From contig CM074179.1 of the NCBI GenBank assembly GCA_037179385.1, forward strand, positions 4,216,001 to 4,280,000: DNA of 64,000 nt. Reading direction: 5' to 3'. Under the pieces are notes generated by a model. It did not search any database. It had not been told where the DNA came from and saw only the letters and a list, made by a program, of their open reading frames with translations. Positions 44,905-57,644 of the stretch are shown here, in pieces. The position numbers and the translations under genes were made by a program. The first letter of the stretch is position 1. Each line of letters opens with the position of its first letter. The stretch is from Holothuria scabra (Eukaryota > Echinodermata > Holothuroidea > Aspidochirotida > Holothuriidae).

Positions 44905-47535
44905 ACCTAACATGGGTTTGGTGGTTGCACTGGCCAATGACTGACAGCAATGGCCGTGCAAATTCCTTCCACCCATTATAGACCCAAATATTCTACCCAC
45001 TACACCAAGTATGACTTTGGAACGATTTTGTGCATCACCAGGAATTGAAAAAAAATTCCTAGAGGAGGTAGAAACATGTCAGATGCTAGAAGCACACTTT
45101 AATCCACACCAAGGTAGCCTATTTTAGCCACTCCAAATCTGTTAAAAAATTATCCATCCAGAAACCCGACGAGTAAAAAGTCAAAACATTCCGAAGATAT
45201 GAAGCTTCTCACAGTCTACCTGGATTTATTCCGAAGTTCAGAGTGGGGCACAATTGCAGAATTCACTGCAACTGTTTTCAGTGCGAAAATAAACTCTCCT
45301 ACAGGTTGTCGTTAATGTGGGGGTCCAGGGGGCGAAGCTCCCGGAAGCTTTGCAACTTTTGCACTCTGAAAAGTAATATTTGAGCCAAAGAATTGCCGAA
45401 ATGTAAATAAAAGCAACTTTAATTTGTTCAATTGCTTTTTAAAAATTCATTTTGCGACATTCGGTTATTTGGGTGGCATGCCCCCCAAATCTCATTAAAA
45501 AATTATTGGGGGCCAGCCCCCCCCCCGCCCTCTTCCGCCGCCTATGCACCTTTTCTGTTCTTATCTTTCCTTTTACAGTCTGCCGGCGTACGTTAGTCCT
45601 ATAGTTACCATATTCAATCTTTACCCTTCTCCTTTGCAGTGTCTGTCTGGCTTCTCATCATCTTCTTAGTCCTCTCTGCGCTCCAGATGATTTTATAAAC
45701 CCTTTTACACAACATCAGTCTTTCTCACCGCCTCAGATCTTTCTTGAATTTCTTTCAGTACTCATCTAATCCATAATTGAAGCATTATCTTATCATATCC
45801 TTCTCCATCTTCATCCGTCCATACCCCCCATTCAGCAAAGCACCCTTTCCAATGATCCCATTTTCCTTTCAGGTTTTCTTTCCTCTCCTTTTTCTCAATC
45901 TGTTGTCTTCTTTTTCCTTCCCCCTCCCTTTCTTTCGTTTGAGTTTCTTCTCATATTTCAACCAAGTTTCTTATCCCGAAGGGAGGAGGAGGGGTTGAGG
46001 GAAGTCTTCCGGAGGGAGGGAAGGGGTTGGGGGAAGTTTCAAGGGCGGATCCAGCATTTAGCCCATGGAGGCAGTTTTGTAGCACTTGCTGGGTTGACTG
46101 GAATTCTCAGGACAGAGGAGAGAGTAGCAACTGAACGTCAATGAGCTGCCGAAACTTGAGGACGGGAACGGCGGGCGGTAGCTAGGTTTTTGTCTGATAG
46201 CTCCAGGGGACTGGAGATTTGTTTGGAAGGGGTGCTCTGCAGTGGCGTAGGCAGGATTTATGTCACGGTAGCCAGTGAGGTTTTTAAAACGGGAGGGGTG
46301 GGGTCTAAGGGAGGACCCCCTCCCTCTGCGGAAAATTTTTCTAAAAGTGGATGGCCCGAGATTCGATTTGGTGCAAAAACTTGTACGATAGTTAGTTTTC
46401 TTCAAAAAAATCGTTTTCCTGACCATATTTGAAGTCTATTCCATAACTGTTGGTCGAGCGAACTTTCAGACGCAAATTTTTGACCCACACTTTGTGTCAA
46501 GGGGGAGTGGCTAAGGGAAGGAGCTCGGGTCCCCCTCCCTTTGGCAACTCTTGGCAGAAGCGAAGCCTTTACATGTGATTTACTGCAACTAATTTGTACA
46601 ATTGTTAGCTAAATTTCTTTTGAATGTGCATAATTACAGTCTGTTCCAAAATTATTGAATTGAATTTCCTGTGTAGCAGAGGTAACTCGCGGGCCAAAGT
46701 AAAGCAACCGCCCGGATAAGTGACCCCATAGATCACCCCAATAATTTAAGGTCTACACGGCAGACATAAATTTGGAAGGAAGATGTAACATTCTGTACGA
46801 AAAAGGAGAAAACCAGTACTCGCCGCGACGAAAAGTGAAAGAAGTAAAGCGAAGAGAATGAATGTACCGGAGAGAATGAAAGTGAGGTCGCTATGGCAAT
46901 ATGACATACGACTAGGCTCTAGCTGCTAAGTTCGAGTAAACTCGCTGAAAATTCAGAATTTCACAAGTTTGTGTTGTAGTTAATAGCAGAGAACCGTCAA
47001 AAACACAAATCATGTCGATTTATTTCACGGCAACCCTGGTCCGTGGTACCATGTTAATAATTTCTATCACCACCGCGAGTTTTGTAAAATAAGGGGATAT
47101 CAGTCACCCCATGGTAATATTCTCAGGCGTAAAGCTTGTCTGTATGCGTATCGCAAAAGGAGGGAATTAGAACGCTAGTTCCATGGTTATACTGACAGAC
47201 GAACTGCACTAGCTAAACTACGCGCGTTTAGGCATAAATGTCGACGTCAAATCAGAATCGAAGTTGTGTAGTTACGGTTTTTCAAAGAAAGTTGCACCAA
47301 TAATGGTCTTAACTACATGCACCAATGTTCAAAATGGTGTGGGAGTAGCTGAACCTAAGCATGGAGTTCACCACTCCGAGGCGGTTACTCTCATGTCACA
47401 AGTGGATAGTGATGATAGAAATAATTGAGAAAGTCGTTAGTGAAATTGAAAGCAAATCTATGGCTCATTTGTTATGATGTAAAATAGACTGATAATTTTC
47501 TTTTCCTTGAGAAATCTCGCGGGCCCCCAAAAATC
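44905..47535. other. Geneless interval with repeat ends
   Basis: It contains GCAGTGGCGTAGGCAGGATT at 46239 and a pyrimidine-rich stretch (45780-45970). From 46676, CAGAGGTAACTCGCGGGCC may be the degraded partner of the hAT-like end at 47536-47581. No gene was recognised. Confidence 0.4.
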
Positions 47536-47581
47536 ACTGGCGGACCGCATGCGGCCCGCGAGCCACGGGTTGCCCACCCCT
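47536..47581 (-). mobile_element. hAT-like transposon terminus
   Basis: On the minus strand it reads CAGGGGTGGGCAACCCGTGG, CTCGCGGGCCGC, a terminus common to hAT (Charlie/Tip100-type) non-autonomous elements. The partner end may be near 46676, but its first bases differ and no 8-bp target duplication could be shown. Confidence 0.6.
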
Positions 47582-47599
47582 GAAAGTTGAGAAGATGAA

Positions 47600-48715
47600 G
47601 AAAATGTTAAAAATATCCTTTTGTAAGTATTGGCAACTGTGAAAACATGACTAAATTGGCTTAACTTTTAATAACGTGAGAAGATACGAATTTGCTTAAA
47701 ATGTCATGTTTTAACTTTTGGCAACTGTGAGAACATAAGAATATTTACTTACTTGTCGTGTTGTAAAGTTTTTAATTATAAAATGGCAGAATTGTCAAAA
47801 GTTGTCTTGTTATAAGTTTTTGTAATGTAGGAACATGAAAAATTGGCCTAATTGTCATGTCTAGTTACTCGACACTAAGAACACGACATTAGAGCACACT
47901 TTATTGTGTTCCCTCAGTACTCTACACAAAGAATACGACAATTAACAAAATGATGTTGTGTTCTCTAACAAAAAATACGATAATGAAAAAAAATTCGTCG
48001 TTTTCTCTTGTTACTTGAGGCAAGGAACACGACAATTGAGCAAATTTTGTTGTATACCATCAAAGAGAATATGACAACCAGGTGTATTTTCTCGTGTTAC
48101 TTCGTTACTTGACACAAAGAACACGAAAAGTGGACAAATTCTGTCGTGTTTTCTCACATAAAATACTACAATGGAGTAATTTTTGTTGTGTTCTCTCGTT
48201 ACTTGACACAAAATATACGACCTGTTAGAAATTCTTATTGTGTTCTTTCACAAAGAATGCGTCACTGAAGTAAATTTCGCCGTGTCCTCTACATTTCGTG
48301 CTTGAAGAGAAAGAAGACGCATGTCCCTTCAGTGCCACGGTAGCCAAGGTTTATATCAAAATGTTAGTTGGTGACAGTGTTAGACTCTAAATTTAATTCA
48401 ATTCAATTATAAATTAATATTACTTAAAACATGACAAATTTGTCATCTTCTCACATTACATAAAACTTTAAACACTACAATTAAGTCAACTTAGTTTGTC
48501 ATGTTCTCACACATACCACTAGTTAAAATATGAAGTTTTAGCCAATTACATCATCTTCTTACGTCTTTAAAAGGTGAAAAAAGACGATCAAACCTAATTC
48601 GTCATTTCCGCACATTTTCCAGGATATTTTTTAACAATTTCGTCATTTTATCGCATTAGTTATACTTATAAGACGACAATAAGCCAATGTCGTCATGTTT
48701 GCACAATGCTGACGA
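47600..48715. repeat. Array of degenerate hairpin units (GAACACGACA/TGTCGTGTTC)
   Basis: Over about 1.1 kb the motif GAACACGACA alternates with its complement TGTCGTGTTCTC, separated by short A/T spacers and joined by GTTACTTGACACAAAG. Example: 48027-48065, AAGGAACACGACAATTGAGC then AAATTTTGTTGTAT. Towards the ends the units drift to AACATGACAAATTTGTCATC and ACGACAATAAGCCAATGTCG. Period is roughly 60-70 bp but irregular. It is non-coding. Confidence 0.8.
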
Positions 48716-50826
48716 TGCAGAAAGCTTAAGGAGGAAGGGAAAATGGACTACCGCAGAGCAATGAGCATGTGAATTATATAGTTACAAAATAAATCAAGTG
48801 ACGTAACTTCGAATTTCTTAATGGAGAGCCAAGGCAGGACTCCGAATTTTTGCGTTTGTGTTTTCATGATTTCTGACGCGACTGGTGACTAACAAAGCCA
48901 TGGGATGACTTATTATATCAGTGGCGCAGCTAGACATTTTCCAGGGAAAAAAGCTTCCAAATTCTCCGACTATTTTTAAAGTGTGAGCACCACTTTACTC
49001 CTCTTTACACCTTTTAAACAAATATTTGAAAATATGGAGCTAGTAAACCGAAACATTTTGATCCTGAGTTTTCTGAAATAAAATTTGAAAAGTTTTGGGA
49101 TTATTGAAAAATCTGCATTTCCTGTTGGCAAATCGGAGATTGCACGGCGACCATCGATCGTTTTGCTACACAATGTAATCTAAGGCCTGCGGATTGAAGC
49201 TCTCTGATTACATTTTAGAACTAACGAACTTATATCGAAGATGATTTGGAATTTAGTCAAAGACAATTTATGGAAAAATTAAGAAAATGGCAAATTTCTG
49301 GTTTATCATTGACACAACTCGAAAAAGGTCACCGAATTGATTTATGAGGCGAGTTCTACTGTATTAAAGAAATATGCGCGGGATATTTTGCGTTTTGAAA
49401 CATATGAAAAGATAATTACACATATGGAGCTTTGTTTGGAGAGAATTTGAAATTTGAAAAAAACGAAAGTAGAGTTTAGCGAAAGCCACACTGAAGTTGA
49501 GTGGTTTCACAAAATGGAAAAATTCCCACTTTTTTATTCTTAGCTTCTTTCTCCCCCTGTAGCTACGCCGTCGTTACTGCACTTAACAAAAGGAATATTC
49601 AAATATCCCATAGCAAAATATTTAGAATTTTTGATTTGAAATGTATTTTTAATGATATTTTTTTAATATTTTTCAACCTTGTTTCTCAGTGTTTCCACTT
49701 TTGACCTTGACCTAGTTCCGTTTGTCACAGAAATATATATATATAGACAATAATTGAATATTGGGTGTTTAAATTTGCAAGGGGATGTCTACACAACACA
49801 ACTCCATGTTGTCAACGGTATTTTTGTACAAAACCAGGGTAGAAATGGCTGTATCAAAATGGGTGTACCACATTTTGGGCATCGTTCAAAATTGGTGATC
49901 TTTCGACCTCTGGTGACCTCATATTGCCCATAATTGGCATTTTTACTATTTCTGTGGTAGAGTTGACCATGGCAAACATTTTGATTGGTCATTCATCAAA
50001 AAGTAGCAATTCTTTCCAGTGTTATTGCTATTGAATTTCCACTACCCCAAAAATATTGTCACTCAGCTGTCGTGCACTATCACATTTAAACCTATAGAAA
50101 CCATAGTTCATCCCAAAGAAATCAATGTAAACATAACAAAAAACCTGAAAATACTTCAAACTACATTCCTATCCCTATTTCATCAATTAAAGTGGGCTGC
50201 TAGATGGGCCCCTACAGCCCACGTACTATCATGCCACTGAATCGATTCATGCTGACACACAGATTCGCTCAGGGCCGTCCCTTAATTGAAAATGCGATGG
50301 TATCGCAATTTGTAAGGGACGTATGAGACTACAAGTTTAAAATTGGTGACAATTTAGCACTCAGTTTTGCGGTAGACGCCCTCTCCAGATTACACTCCCC
50401 CTTCTTTTCAATAACTGAACAGGGCCGAGCTAAATATCGCCCCCACTACAAGCTGTTGACATCGTCCTCGAGTGATTTCTTTTTGAAAATTAGTTATTCG
50501 TTTTACTGCTTGCTTAAAATTGGGAACTGTATGGATATTCACATCAAATGAGCTAACACTCTTCCCTAATTGGCGACACAAACTGTTTTTGACTCATGAA
50601 GGCGCATTCTTCGCTATAGACGGCGAGGGGTATTGAACGACCAATGAGAACATGCCCTCGACAGAAGGGATACCATGATTTACCAACGGCAAGCCATATT
50701 AGCTCAACACTACCGTCCTTTACACATGTGTAAAACGCATATGGCCACTGCAGATAACTATCTAATGTGAATGTAGGCCTAGGCCTACGAAAGGAGAATC
50801 CCATACTCAATAATCTAGAAAAGAGC
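48716..50826. other. Geneless interval
   Basis: It has CAGTGGCGCAGCTAGACATT at 48921 (a repeat terminus) and a TA-rich run near 49733. No exon was recognised. The last 200 bp are the 5' flank of the nuclease gene and contain AGGCCTAGGCCT near 50775. Confidence 0.45.
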
Positions 50827-51237
50827 ATGGCACAGGAATTAGACTGGCAGGAGTGGGCAAAGGCTGTAGTTGAACGCATACAGAAATGCAGACCAGGCCG
50901 CGGAGAGAGCGGCTGCATTTTCTGGGAAGGTGCTAAAACACAATCCAAGACAAATGGTACGAGCTACGGTTACATGAAGGTTCAGCTGCCTGGAAGTCAC
51001 ACAAGGAAGTCCTTGAGGATCCACGTCTTGACTTATCTGGTTGCAAACATCAGGCTGCGAGAAGTTCTGCTCTCCAATAACAGGGACTTTGACATCTCTC
51101 ACCTATGTCACAACAGTCCATGCATAAACGTAGATCATTTGATCGCTGAAGACAGGGCTCTTAATAATTTGAGAAAGGTATGCAGAAAGGCTGGAAATTG
51201 TCTTGGTCATGGCGACCACAAAGATTGTCTGCTTTAA
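50827..51237 (+). CDS. I-PpoI-like His-Me finger (zinc-bound) endonuclease, intact, 136 aa
   Basis: The protein belongs to the His-Me finger nucleases with a homing-endonuclease zinc-binding loop, whose type member is I-PpoI. The core SHLCHNSPCINVDHL gives general base His92 and zinc ligands Cys94, Cys99 and His104, spaced exactly as I-PpoI H98, C100, C105 and H110. Asn113 sits nine residues after His104, like the metal-binding N119. The second zinc site is Cys119, Cys125, His128 and Cys134; Cys30 is a candidate for the remaining ligand of the first site. Such enzymes cut DNA as dimers with a magnesium ion. The ATG at 50827 was chosen (AGCATGGCA context, just before the conserved region); an in-frame ATG at 50767 would add 20 residues. 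No intron, stop or frameshift was seen. No rDNA or host intron surrounds it, so this free-standing copy may be domesticated. A MITE begins 1 bp after the stop. Confidence 0.88.
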   Translation: MAQELDWQEWAKAVVERIQKCRPGRGESGCIFWEGAKTQSKTNGTSYGYMKVQLPGSHTRKSLRIHVLTYLVANIRLREVLLSNNRDFDISHLCHNSPCINVDHLIAEDRALNNLRKVCRKAGNCLGHGDHKDCLL

Positions 51238-51238
51238 T

Positions 51239-51549
51239 TTAAATGCCCAGTTCTCTCATCAAAAACAGTACCAGTTCTCCTAACCTTCCTAATTAATCCT
51301 CACCCACACAATTGTAAGAAATTCGCCACCATCCACACACAATCGCAGTATATTGCTTCAGGGTGAGTATAGAAAAGCTCAACGTGTATAATCAAAACAT
51401 TCGCAGAACAGTTCGTGCTATATAATATAAGCTTCAGTTCTCTGCATTGTTTGAATTAGCATTCACTCAAAGAGCTGAGCCAATTGAGAGTTTCTGTTAC
51501 CCTATACTAGAAGTATATATAGTTTGGGTTGAGAGGGTTGGGCCTTTAA
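51239..51549 (+). mobile_element. TTAA-type MITE, copy 3 (about 311 bp), abutting the nuclease stop codon
   Basis: TTAA stands at both ends (51239-51242 and 51546-51549). The left end is TTAAATGCCCAGTTCTCTCA and the right-end complement is TTAAAGGCCCAACCCTCTCA, giving terminal inverted repeats of roughly 20-30 bp. The interior matches copies at 6472 and 29880 (CAGTACCAGTTCTCCTAACC, GAGTATAGAAAAGCTC). It would form the proximal 3' UTR of the nuclease gene. Confidence 0.88.
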
Positions 51550-54460
51550 GAAGAAAACAACTTGGTACAGTGATCAAACTGTTACCTACAATAGATCCCG
51601 CCCATGTTTTTGGATGTCGAGAATGTCCCTCTGTCACCAGGGCCTGTTTAAAATTTTGGCCTGCATATGGCCGGAGCGGGTCCGTTCATTTAGTGTTCCT
51701 ACTGTAGGTTAGCCCTACATTGCAAATGTTAGCTACTTAGATGATCCAGAAACTGAGCAGCGTGAACCTTCGCGGAATTTCCTACTGTGTATGTATACGA
51801 CCATGAATGAGTTCTGTAACGAGGTGATTGCGTCCAGGACCGTACGGGGGGTACAAGCAGGTCCGGGTCAATGGTCCCATCCACCTCTTTAGAAACGCAC
51901 CACCTCGGTGAGTTGTAGAAGATTGATATTAGAAAAAAGGGACTCAACACTTATCTATCACTCCCCTGTCTGAGGCGTTTCTGTGTTTATTTTTTGTCAA
52001 CTTTGAAAAGTATCAAAAAACATGTGCGCTCAGCGCATTTTCCATGATGTCAGTAATATATTTCCTTTCACTAACAGCATCTGAAAATTGTATCTAAATT
52101 ATCCGTCGATCCCATTAGGTTGATTGTTTGTGTGCATTGATTGAATGGATGTGATTACGGAGGAGCACATTATTGACGAATGCAGATCTGAAGTGAAATT
52201 CGGTTTGCTTTGGTCTTCTTTTGAAAAGTTGCATTTAAATTATGGAAAATCGAAAACTTTACCGTATGGTCAGGCAGCAGATTCATAGGGACCTGAAAAT
52301 AGGCATGTAAGTTTAGCCTGCAGACTGGCCAGTGGGTCAGTCTGTTTTCTCGTGGAAATAAATGCAGCATTTTGGATTGTTTGTAGCGTATTTACCGAGG
52401 TTTGTTCTTTACGACAATTAGTAGGTACAAATTAGGCCACAGCGGTAGCGTGTTAAAAGGGGACCGGGGCATACTGTACATAGCCCCCACCTTCAAAGTC
52501 AGGTGGGGGAAAATCACTCAGTCAGGGGATTAACGGGTATGAGAGGAAGATGAAAAATTTGAAGTTTGGTGAGGTACACTGAGCATTCAAACCTTCCCCC
52601 CCCCCCAAAAAAATGGTTGCAAAGCAAAAAAACAAAAAGTCCTCGAAAATTCGGATAGCACAAGTATGCTGATGTGAGTCGGTCGTCAATACAGTAACTG
52701 AAGTCCAGAACAGCAAAAAAAGGTCATCAAAATTGGTGCCAGTCAGGAAATCACAAACTGTGCACCCCCCCCCCTCCCGCCCGCACACACGCCACCTCCG
52801 AAATCATGCATACGCCACTGGGCCACAGTTTTTAATGGCACGGTACCTATGCGAAAACAGAAAACCTGAAGTGAATCCGAAGTTTGCTCATTAAGGCTGT
52901 TGGAAATAAGTTCAAATTTAGCCCCCAAACCAAATTTATCCTTTTGCGTCCACAACATACAGTGACATTTCTTACCTTGAAGACAAAAATGGCAGAAGTC
53001 ACCAGAGGATGCCTATCACCAGCTTCGCCATTTGGAAAGCCCTTCATAAACGTAAATGGACCCAAGATTTGGACAAAAGCGGAAAAAGAAGCTCTGTGGT
53101 TCTACGGTTAGTGAGGAGGGAACCGAACATTTTGTGGCAGAAAATAAAATGACTATCCGAGCCAGTTTGAACTGAATTTTGTTCTGTTCGTTTACACCCC
53201 AACCAAGTCCCTAAATACAAATTTCGCTAAGACACGTGTTCACGTATAATAAGTAATTCGGTCAAAATAAGATTGGGGGTAGGTTGTGCGTTCCCCAACG
53301 CCAACCCCCCCCCCCCCGACCATGCGATGTCACGGACTGGATACACCATCAGCTCTCTCCTTTTTATGCAACCTCATTCATATCTCTTAATCCGCAGACT
53401 GCCCTCCTTTGCCAAACTACCACAGGCTGACTTGGACACTTTTGTCTGAAGTAATCTCTTGAGGATATTGTAAACGCTTCCAGATGGGAAATGAAGGTCG
53501 GACTTGGTTTCACAAGACTAAGACATTGGTTTGAACGTAGTCACCATGGCGTTAAAGTGCACCAAAAAAAGACCTTGTCAAACTTTCATTTTTGTCTGGA
53601 TGGTGGATACAAATTTATTCATATTTTAGCAGGGGAATTCGGACAAGATGATTTGATCTTGTTATTGTCTGATGATTGTGCCATTTGCCCCTTTTTTCAT
53701 CGAGGTATATAATTGCAAGATTGTTTAAAATAACGAATGCTTAGATTTTATTTACAAGCCTGGGAAAATGATTTCCAATTGTCTGAGGGGTCATTATTTT
53801 CAGTTCGTGATGGCATTCCATGTCTTATCACAGACAAATTGTCAAAAGGGCCGCAAATTATAACACCCTCTCGACGCCCATGTTGAACATTGCAAGCTTT
53901 ACACATGACAGACTATGGAAAATGCTTTTTTAAAGCCTTGTGCCCGTTCTGGTTTTCATTCGTAAATGTTGCAGATATTTTAGTTTTCTCAAGGTTTGAA
54001 AACATTGGAAGCAGGGGTAATAATATCCCCTTAATTTCTTAGACATGGTCTAATAAACGACCTCTAAAAACTGCAGGGTTTTCGAATAGCTACGAGCTGA
54101 ATGGAAACATGGGCAATCGCATAGGAAAATATTCGGCAGGTGAACGTATTTTGTTGACTGATCAGATCAGGGGGCTAGTCAGATGGAGTTTAACGGCCCA
54201 GTCGCATGTCTCCTCAGTCGAACGTATATTCCATAAATATTTTTTCACTCCAAACGGCCTTTGACCTCCACCAAAACAAAAGGGACCATCTTCCCACCGT
54301 AACGTGTCCACATACCAAATGAAATGACCCAGTTGCCAACCAATTTGTTGAGGTGCCCACAACCCTTTTCCATGTGTGTTCCTCTGGCTTGCTTTCCCTA
54401 CTTCATTGCTTTAGCTGGATACCAAGTAGAATGGCAGCAGGTTCCATTTTTTGGTATTAT
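51550..54460. other. Geneless interval with repeat ends
   Basis: It contains a G-run/GCGTACGC-type element (about 52450-52820) ending CATGCATACGCCACTGGGCC, a C13 run near 53306, and at about 54255 a single diverged relative of the 58.8-60.4 kb satellite (GGCCTTTGACCTCCACCAAA). No exon was recognised. Confidence 0.45.
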
Positions 54461-54540
54461 CCGGCTAGGCCTCGAACTCCCAACCTCCCACGCTGCAGGT
54501 CGGATGCTCCAACCACTTGACCATGCAGTTGGCCCGATCA
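54461..54540 (-). repeat. tRNA-derived SINE (tRNA-like head)
   Basis: On the minus strand the segment ATGGTCAAGTGGTTGGAGCA, TCCGACCTGCAGCGTGGGAG, GTTGGGAGTTCGAGGCCTAG has a box A-like and a box B-like element at tRNA spacing. The anticodon-loop-like CTGCAGC has GCA at its centre (Cys-like), but the stem has mismatches and there is no sound acceptor stem. It is a SINE or tRNA pseudogene rather than a working tRNA. Confidence 0.65.
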
Positions 54541-57500
54541 GATCCGGGGGAATTTTTGCACCTTGAAGAAAAATTAGAAAAAGGCCCCGCTGTGGGTTGG
54601 AGGTTGAAGAATATATCCACGCTCTTTCCCGCGTGTCCTATGTGCCACAACTGGAGAAAGCCGTGGTCACCTGACACACTAGCTGCTTAGACACTGGGCC
54701 AGAAACCCAATTTAACTAAAAAGAAACACACATTGGAACATCATGTTGACTGAAAGTTGAACAACTGTTTAACTTGACTTTTTTGTCTACCGTATAGCAT
54801 TTACTATGTAACACATTAGTGTTGGTGTGTCTTTACATCCAGCAAATTAATAACTTGGCCGGGAACTTGCCCGACAACAAAACTTGTTGGCAAAGTATGT
54901 CATAATTTGACCACAAATCATCAGATTTCCGTCTTAAAGTCCAACTTTTTCAGCATTTTTCGTGAAATGTTCAAATCTTCAATATTTTTGTACTGTGAGA
55001 ATCTAAAACCCTTTTGAAGTTCCTTGTTTTTATGTTCGCTTTTTGGACACACCGCTTTTGTTGGGACTTCAGGTTATTGTGACACTGTGAGGGACCTTGG
55101 CCCCCTGTTAAGCCAACTATGGAACCACTTCTGCACACGAAATAGCCAAAGGCCATTTTTTCAAACAATATTTATATTTTTATTTCAAATGTAAAACAGT
55201 TTGCATGAACCCTGCAACTGGTTTATTCAATTATCTACTTATTCAAAGGTTAAGGGACTGAAGCCAAGCTTCACATCCTACACTTGCTAACTAGGTGTTA
55301 CATTTGTAAGCTGCAGATTCCCTATAAAGACAACCTGGTTGACATAACTGTCTCACCCAAAGTCAAAATAACCAAATTGTGAATTATAAAATACTGTCTG
55401 AACACTGTGTGGAGACACCCATATTTGCCTTCAGTCCAAAATGTAGCAACTGTAGCAATGCAGTAACATCCTGAAAGCAAGCACAACACTTGCTAGAAAA
55501 TTAAAGCAAAGTAGTATCATTAGATACTTCTTAGTTTGTAAAAATCTTTGGACTATTTTCTTTCTAACTGTTCAAAAGACAAAATACACAAGGAATCAGT
55601 ATATTGCATTGTTCTCCCTATTTTTTTTTTTTTTTTCATACGCAAAATTTATCAATTTTTATGTCAACAAAGTGAAAAAAAAAACAAAAAACGAAGCAAA
55701 AAATGATAAGAACACAATAGACCTCTTCTCATTTCAAAAGTCAAAATGAAAATAGATGTATTAATGAAACACAAAGTGTGGCAAGGGGTATAACCTTTAA
55801 TTTGTATGAATGGCAACAAAAATGGTACCACAGTAAAAGCATCACCTGGTAGATGGTCATTCCACCGGCTGGATATAAACAGGGGAAGAAGACATATGGA
55901 GAGTTCTTCAAATGTTTTCCCAGTCAACTTTCTTGGGCTAATTCTCATTGTGTAAAATACTACATGCATGCAAAGGATGACAATTAAATGTTAGTGTGAT
56001 AAAAACATTTGATGCAGAGTATAAAGACTACAGCATATCTCTTTTGAAACAATAGTGCTTTATCTCACCCCTCAAAAATATGCATGAGAGTAGTTGGGAT
56101 GAATTAGTGACCAAGGAACACAAAAAGAAGGCATGAGGGATAAAAATGCTGGCTGAAAGAGTTGAACAGTATGGTTTTGAGGTGATCAGTAATTTGGAAT
56201 GCACTAACTTGATAATCAGATGTGTTTTTAAATTTACAAACAAAATATAAATGATATTTACTTTTCACCATGTCCAAATGTGAGGTGTTATCTATGTGAA
56301 CATCAGCCCTAAGTTACAGCATTTATACCTAAGCCCACAAAAAACTTCAGCATTTGTAAATTCTGAAGTATAAAAAAACATAACTTGCTTAAGGTACTGG
56401 AAAGCAATGTTACAGTATAGCTATATAGTTAGGAGAGATTAAATGACATACCAACAAGAATGTGTTATATAGTGTCAACCAGATTCAGTTCAAGTTCAGT
56501 TCAAACATGTTGCAAGTCCATGCCTTTATTTGCCTCCTATGACAGGCTGGAAATACCACAGGAATGTTCTGCAACCCCCAGATCACAGGGAAAGATTATT
56601 GAACATAAAAAGAATGGTTGGCTGGAAATGATTGGATTATTAACCAAGAAATCTCATCCTTCTCTCATCTATTAAACTTTATCTTAAATGATACAATGGT
56701 ACACTCCCACCAACAAAGTTCCTACAAATTCCCAAAACAATAACCAGTCAAAACAATTTTGTCTTAAGAAAGTCGGAATTTAGGGCAGGCTACTGAACCT
56801 GTCTGTGTCTTGGAGTTGGAGGTGTACTGGAAAAGTGGTTTTGTTTAAATTGAACCTTTGCTACAAGTAATAAGGAGAGTTGTTCTTGTGTATAGGGAGC
56901 ATAGATGACCTTAGTGGTATATCTCAGTTAGGGTGAACCAAACAAACATTATAAATGAATCATTGTAATCTTTGATTCAATTTTTCAATTTTATTTGACA
57001 AAAAAACAATAAAAAAGATAAACCTTGAGAAATACAGGAACAATTCCCTATACTTTACTCCATGCAGCATTAGACCCTTTTCCATTATTTCACACAGCAC
57101 TTACTGTACGTAACTATGTGTTCTTTAAAGCCAGGATTGGCAAACTTCTCATTTATAATAAACAATAGCAGTGGTATTCATTCCAATTAATTTGAACTGT
57201 TAAGCATGCTGAGTGCATCCTTCCACGATTAACCGATATAGTTTTAGTTGCAGTGTTCCAACATGATGCAGAGTGTAATGTTGGAAAAATGTGTTGATTA
57301 ACATACTAACTTTACAGACTAATTAATGGCTAAATGCAAAAATCAGTTCTAGATTGCAAAACCAAATCAAATCAAACTCCTACAGGGCCACCAAAATTAA
57401 GAACTCCATAGTAGAAAACTTGGACACCAACAAAACAGATTTGTTGACCATTCCCTTCTTTAAAAGGAGCTACTGTACCCTCTTGTATTTCTAAAAATGG

Positions 57501-57644
57501 ACTACTAATCCCAAAACATAAATATTGTTCAATAAAACTGAAGCCCCATGCCCTCTCCCAACTGATACATCCACCATGCATTTTTTCGTCAACAAATTGT
57601 GCCATGAATATTCATGATTTTGTAAATGTCCTGATTAACATCCA
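54541..57644. other. AT-rich interval, possible 3' UTR of the minus-strand gene
   Basis: Mostly single-copy-looking AT-rich sequence with no exon. If the exon at 57645-57770 is terminal, its 3' UTR runs leftward here; candidate minus-strand AATAAA signals lie near 56990, 56524 and 55220 (TTTATT on the plus strand). Confidence 0.4.

Noticed and set aside
45777..45998. 73-codon frame rich in Phe, Ser and Pro
   Set aside because: It is the translation of a pyrimidine-rich tract; no protein features.
47600..48715. CRISPR-like array
   Set aside because: Units are self-complementary, irregularly spaced and drifting, with no unique spacers, in a eukaryotic setting.
50553..50948. 131-codon minus-strand frame overlapping the nuclease gene
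   Set aside because: It is the antisense shadow; all conserved residues lie in the plus frame.
54461..54540. Functional tRNA-Cys gene
   Set aside because: The anticodon-loop-like GCA is present, but stems are mismatched and no acceptor stem closes; a SINE head is more likely.
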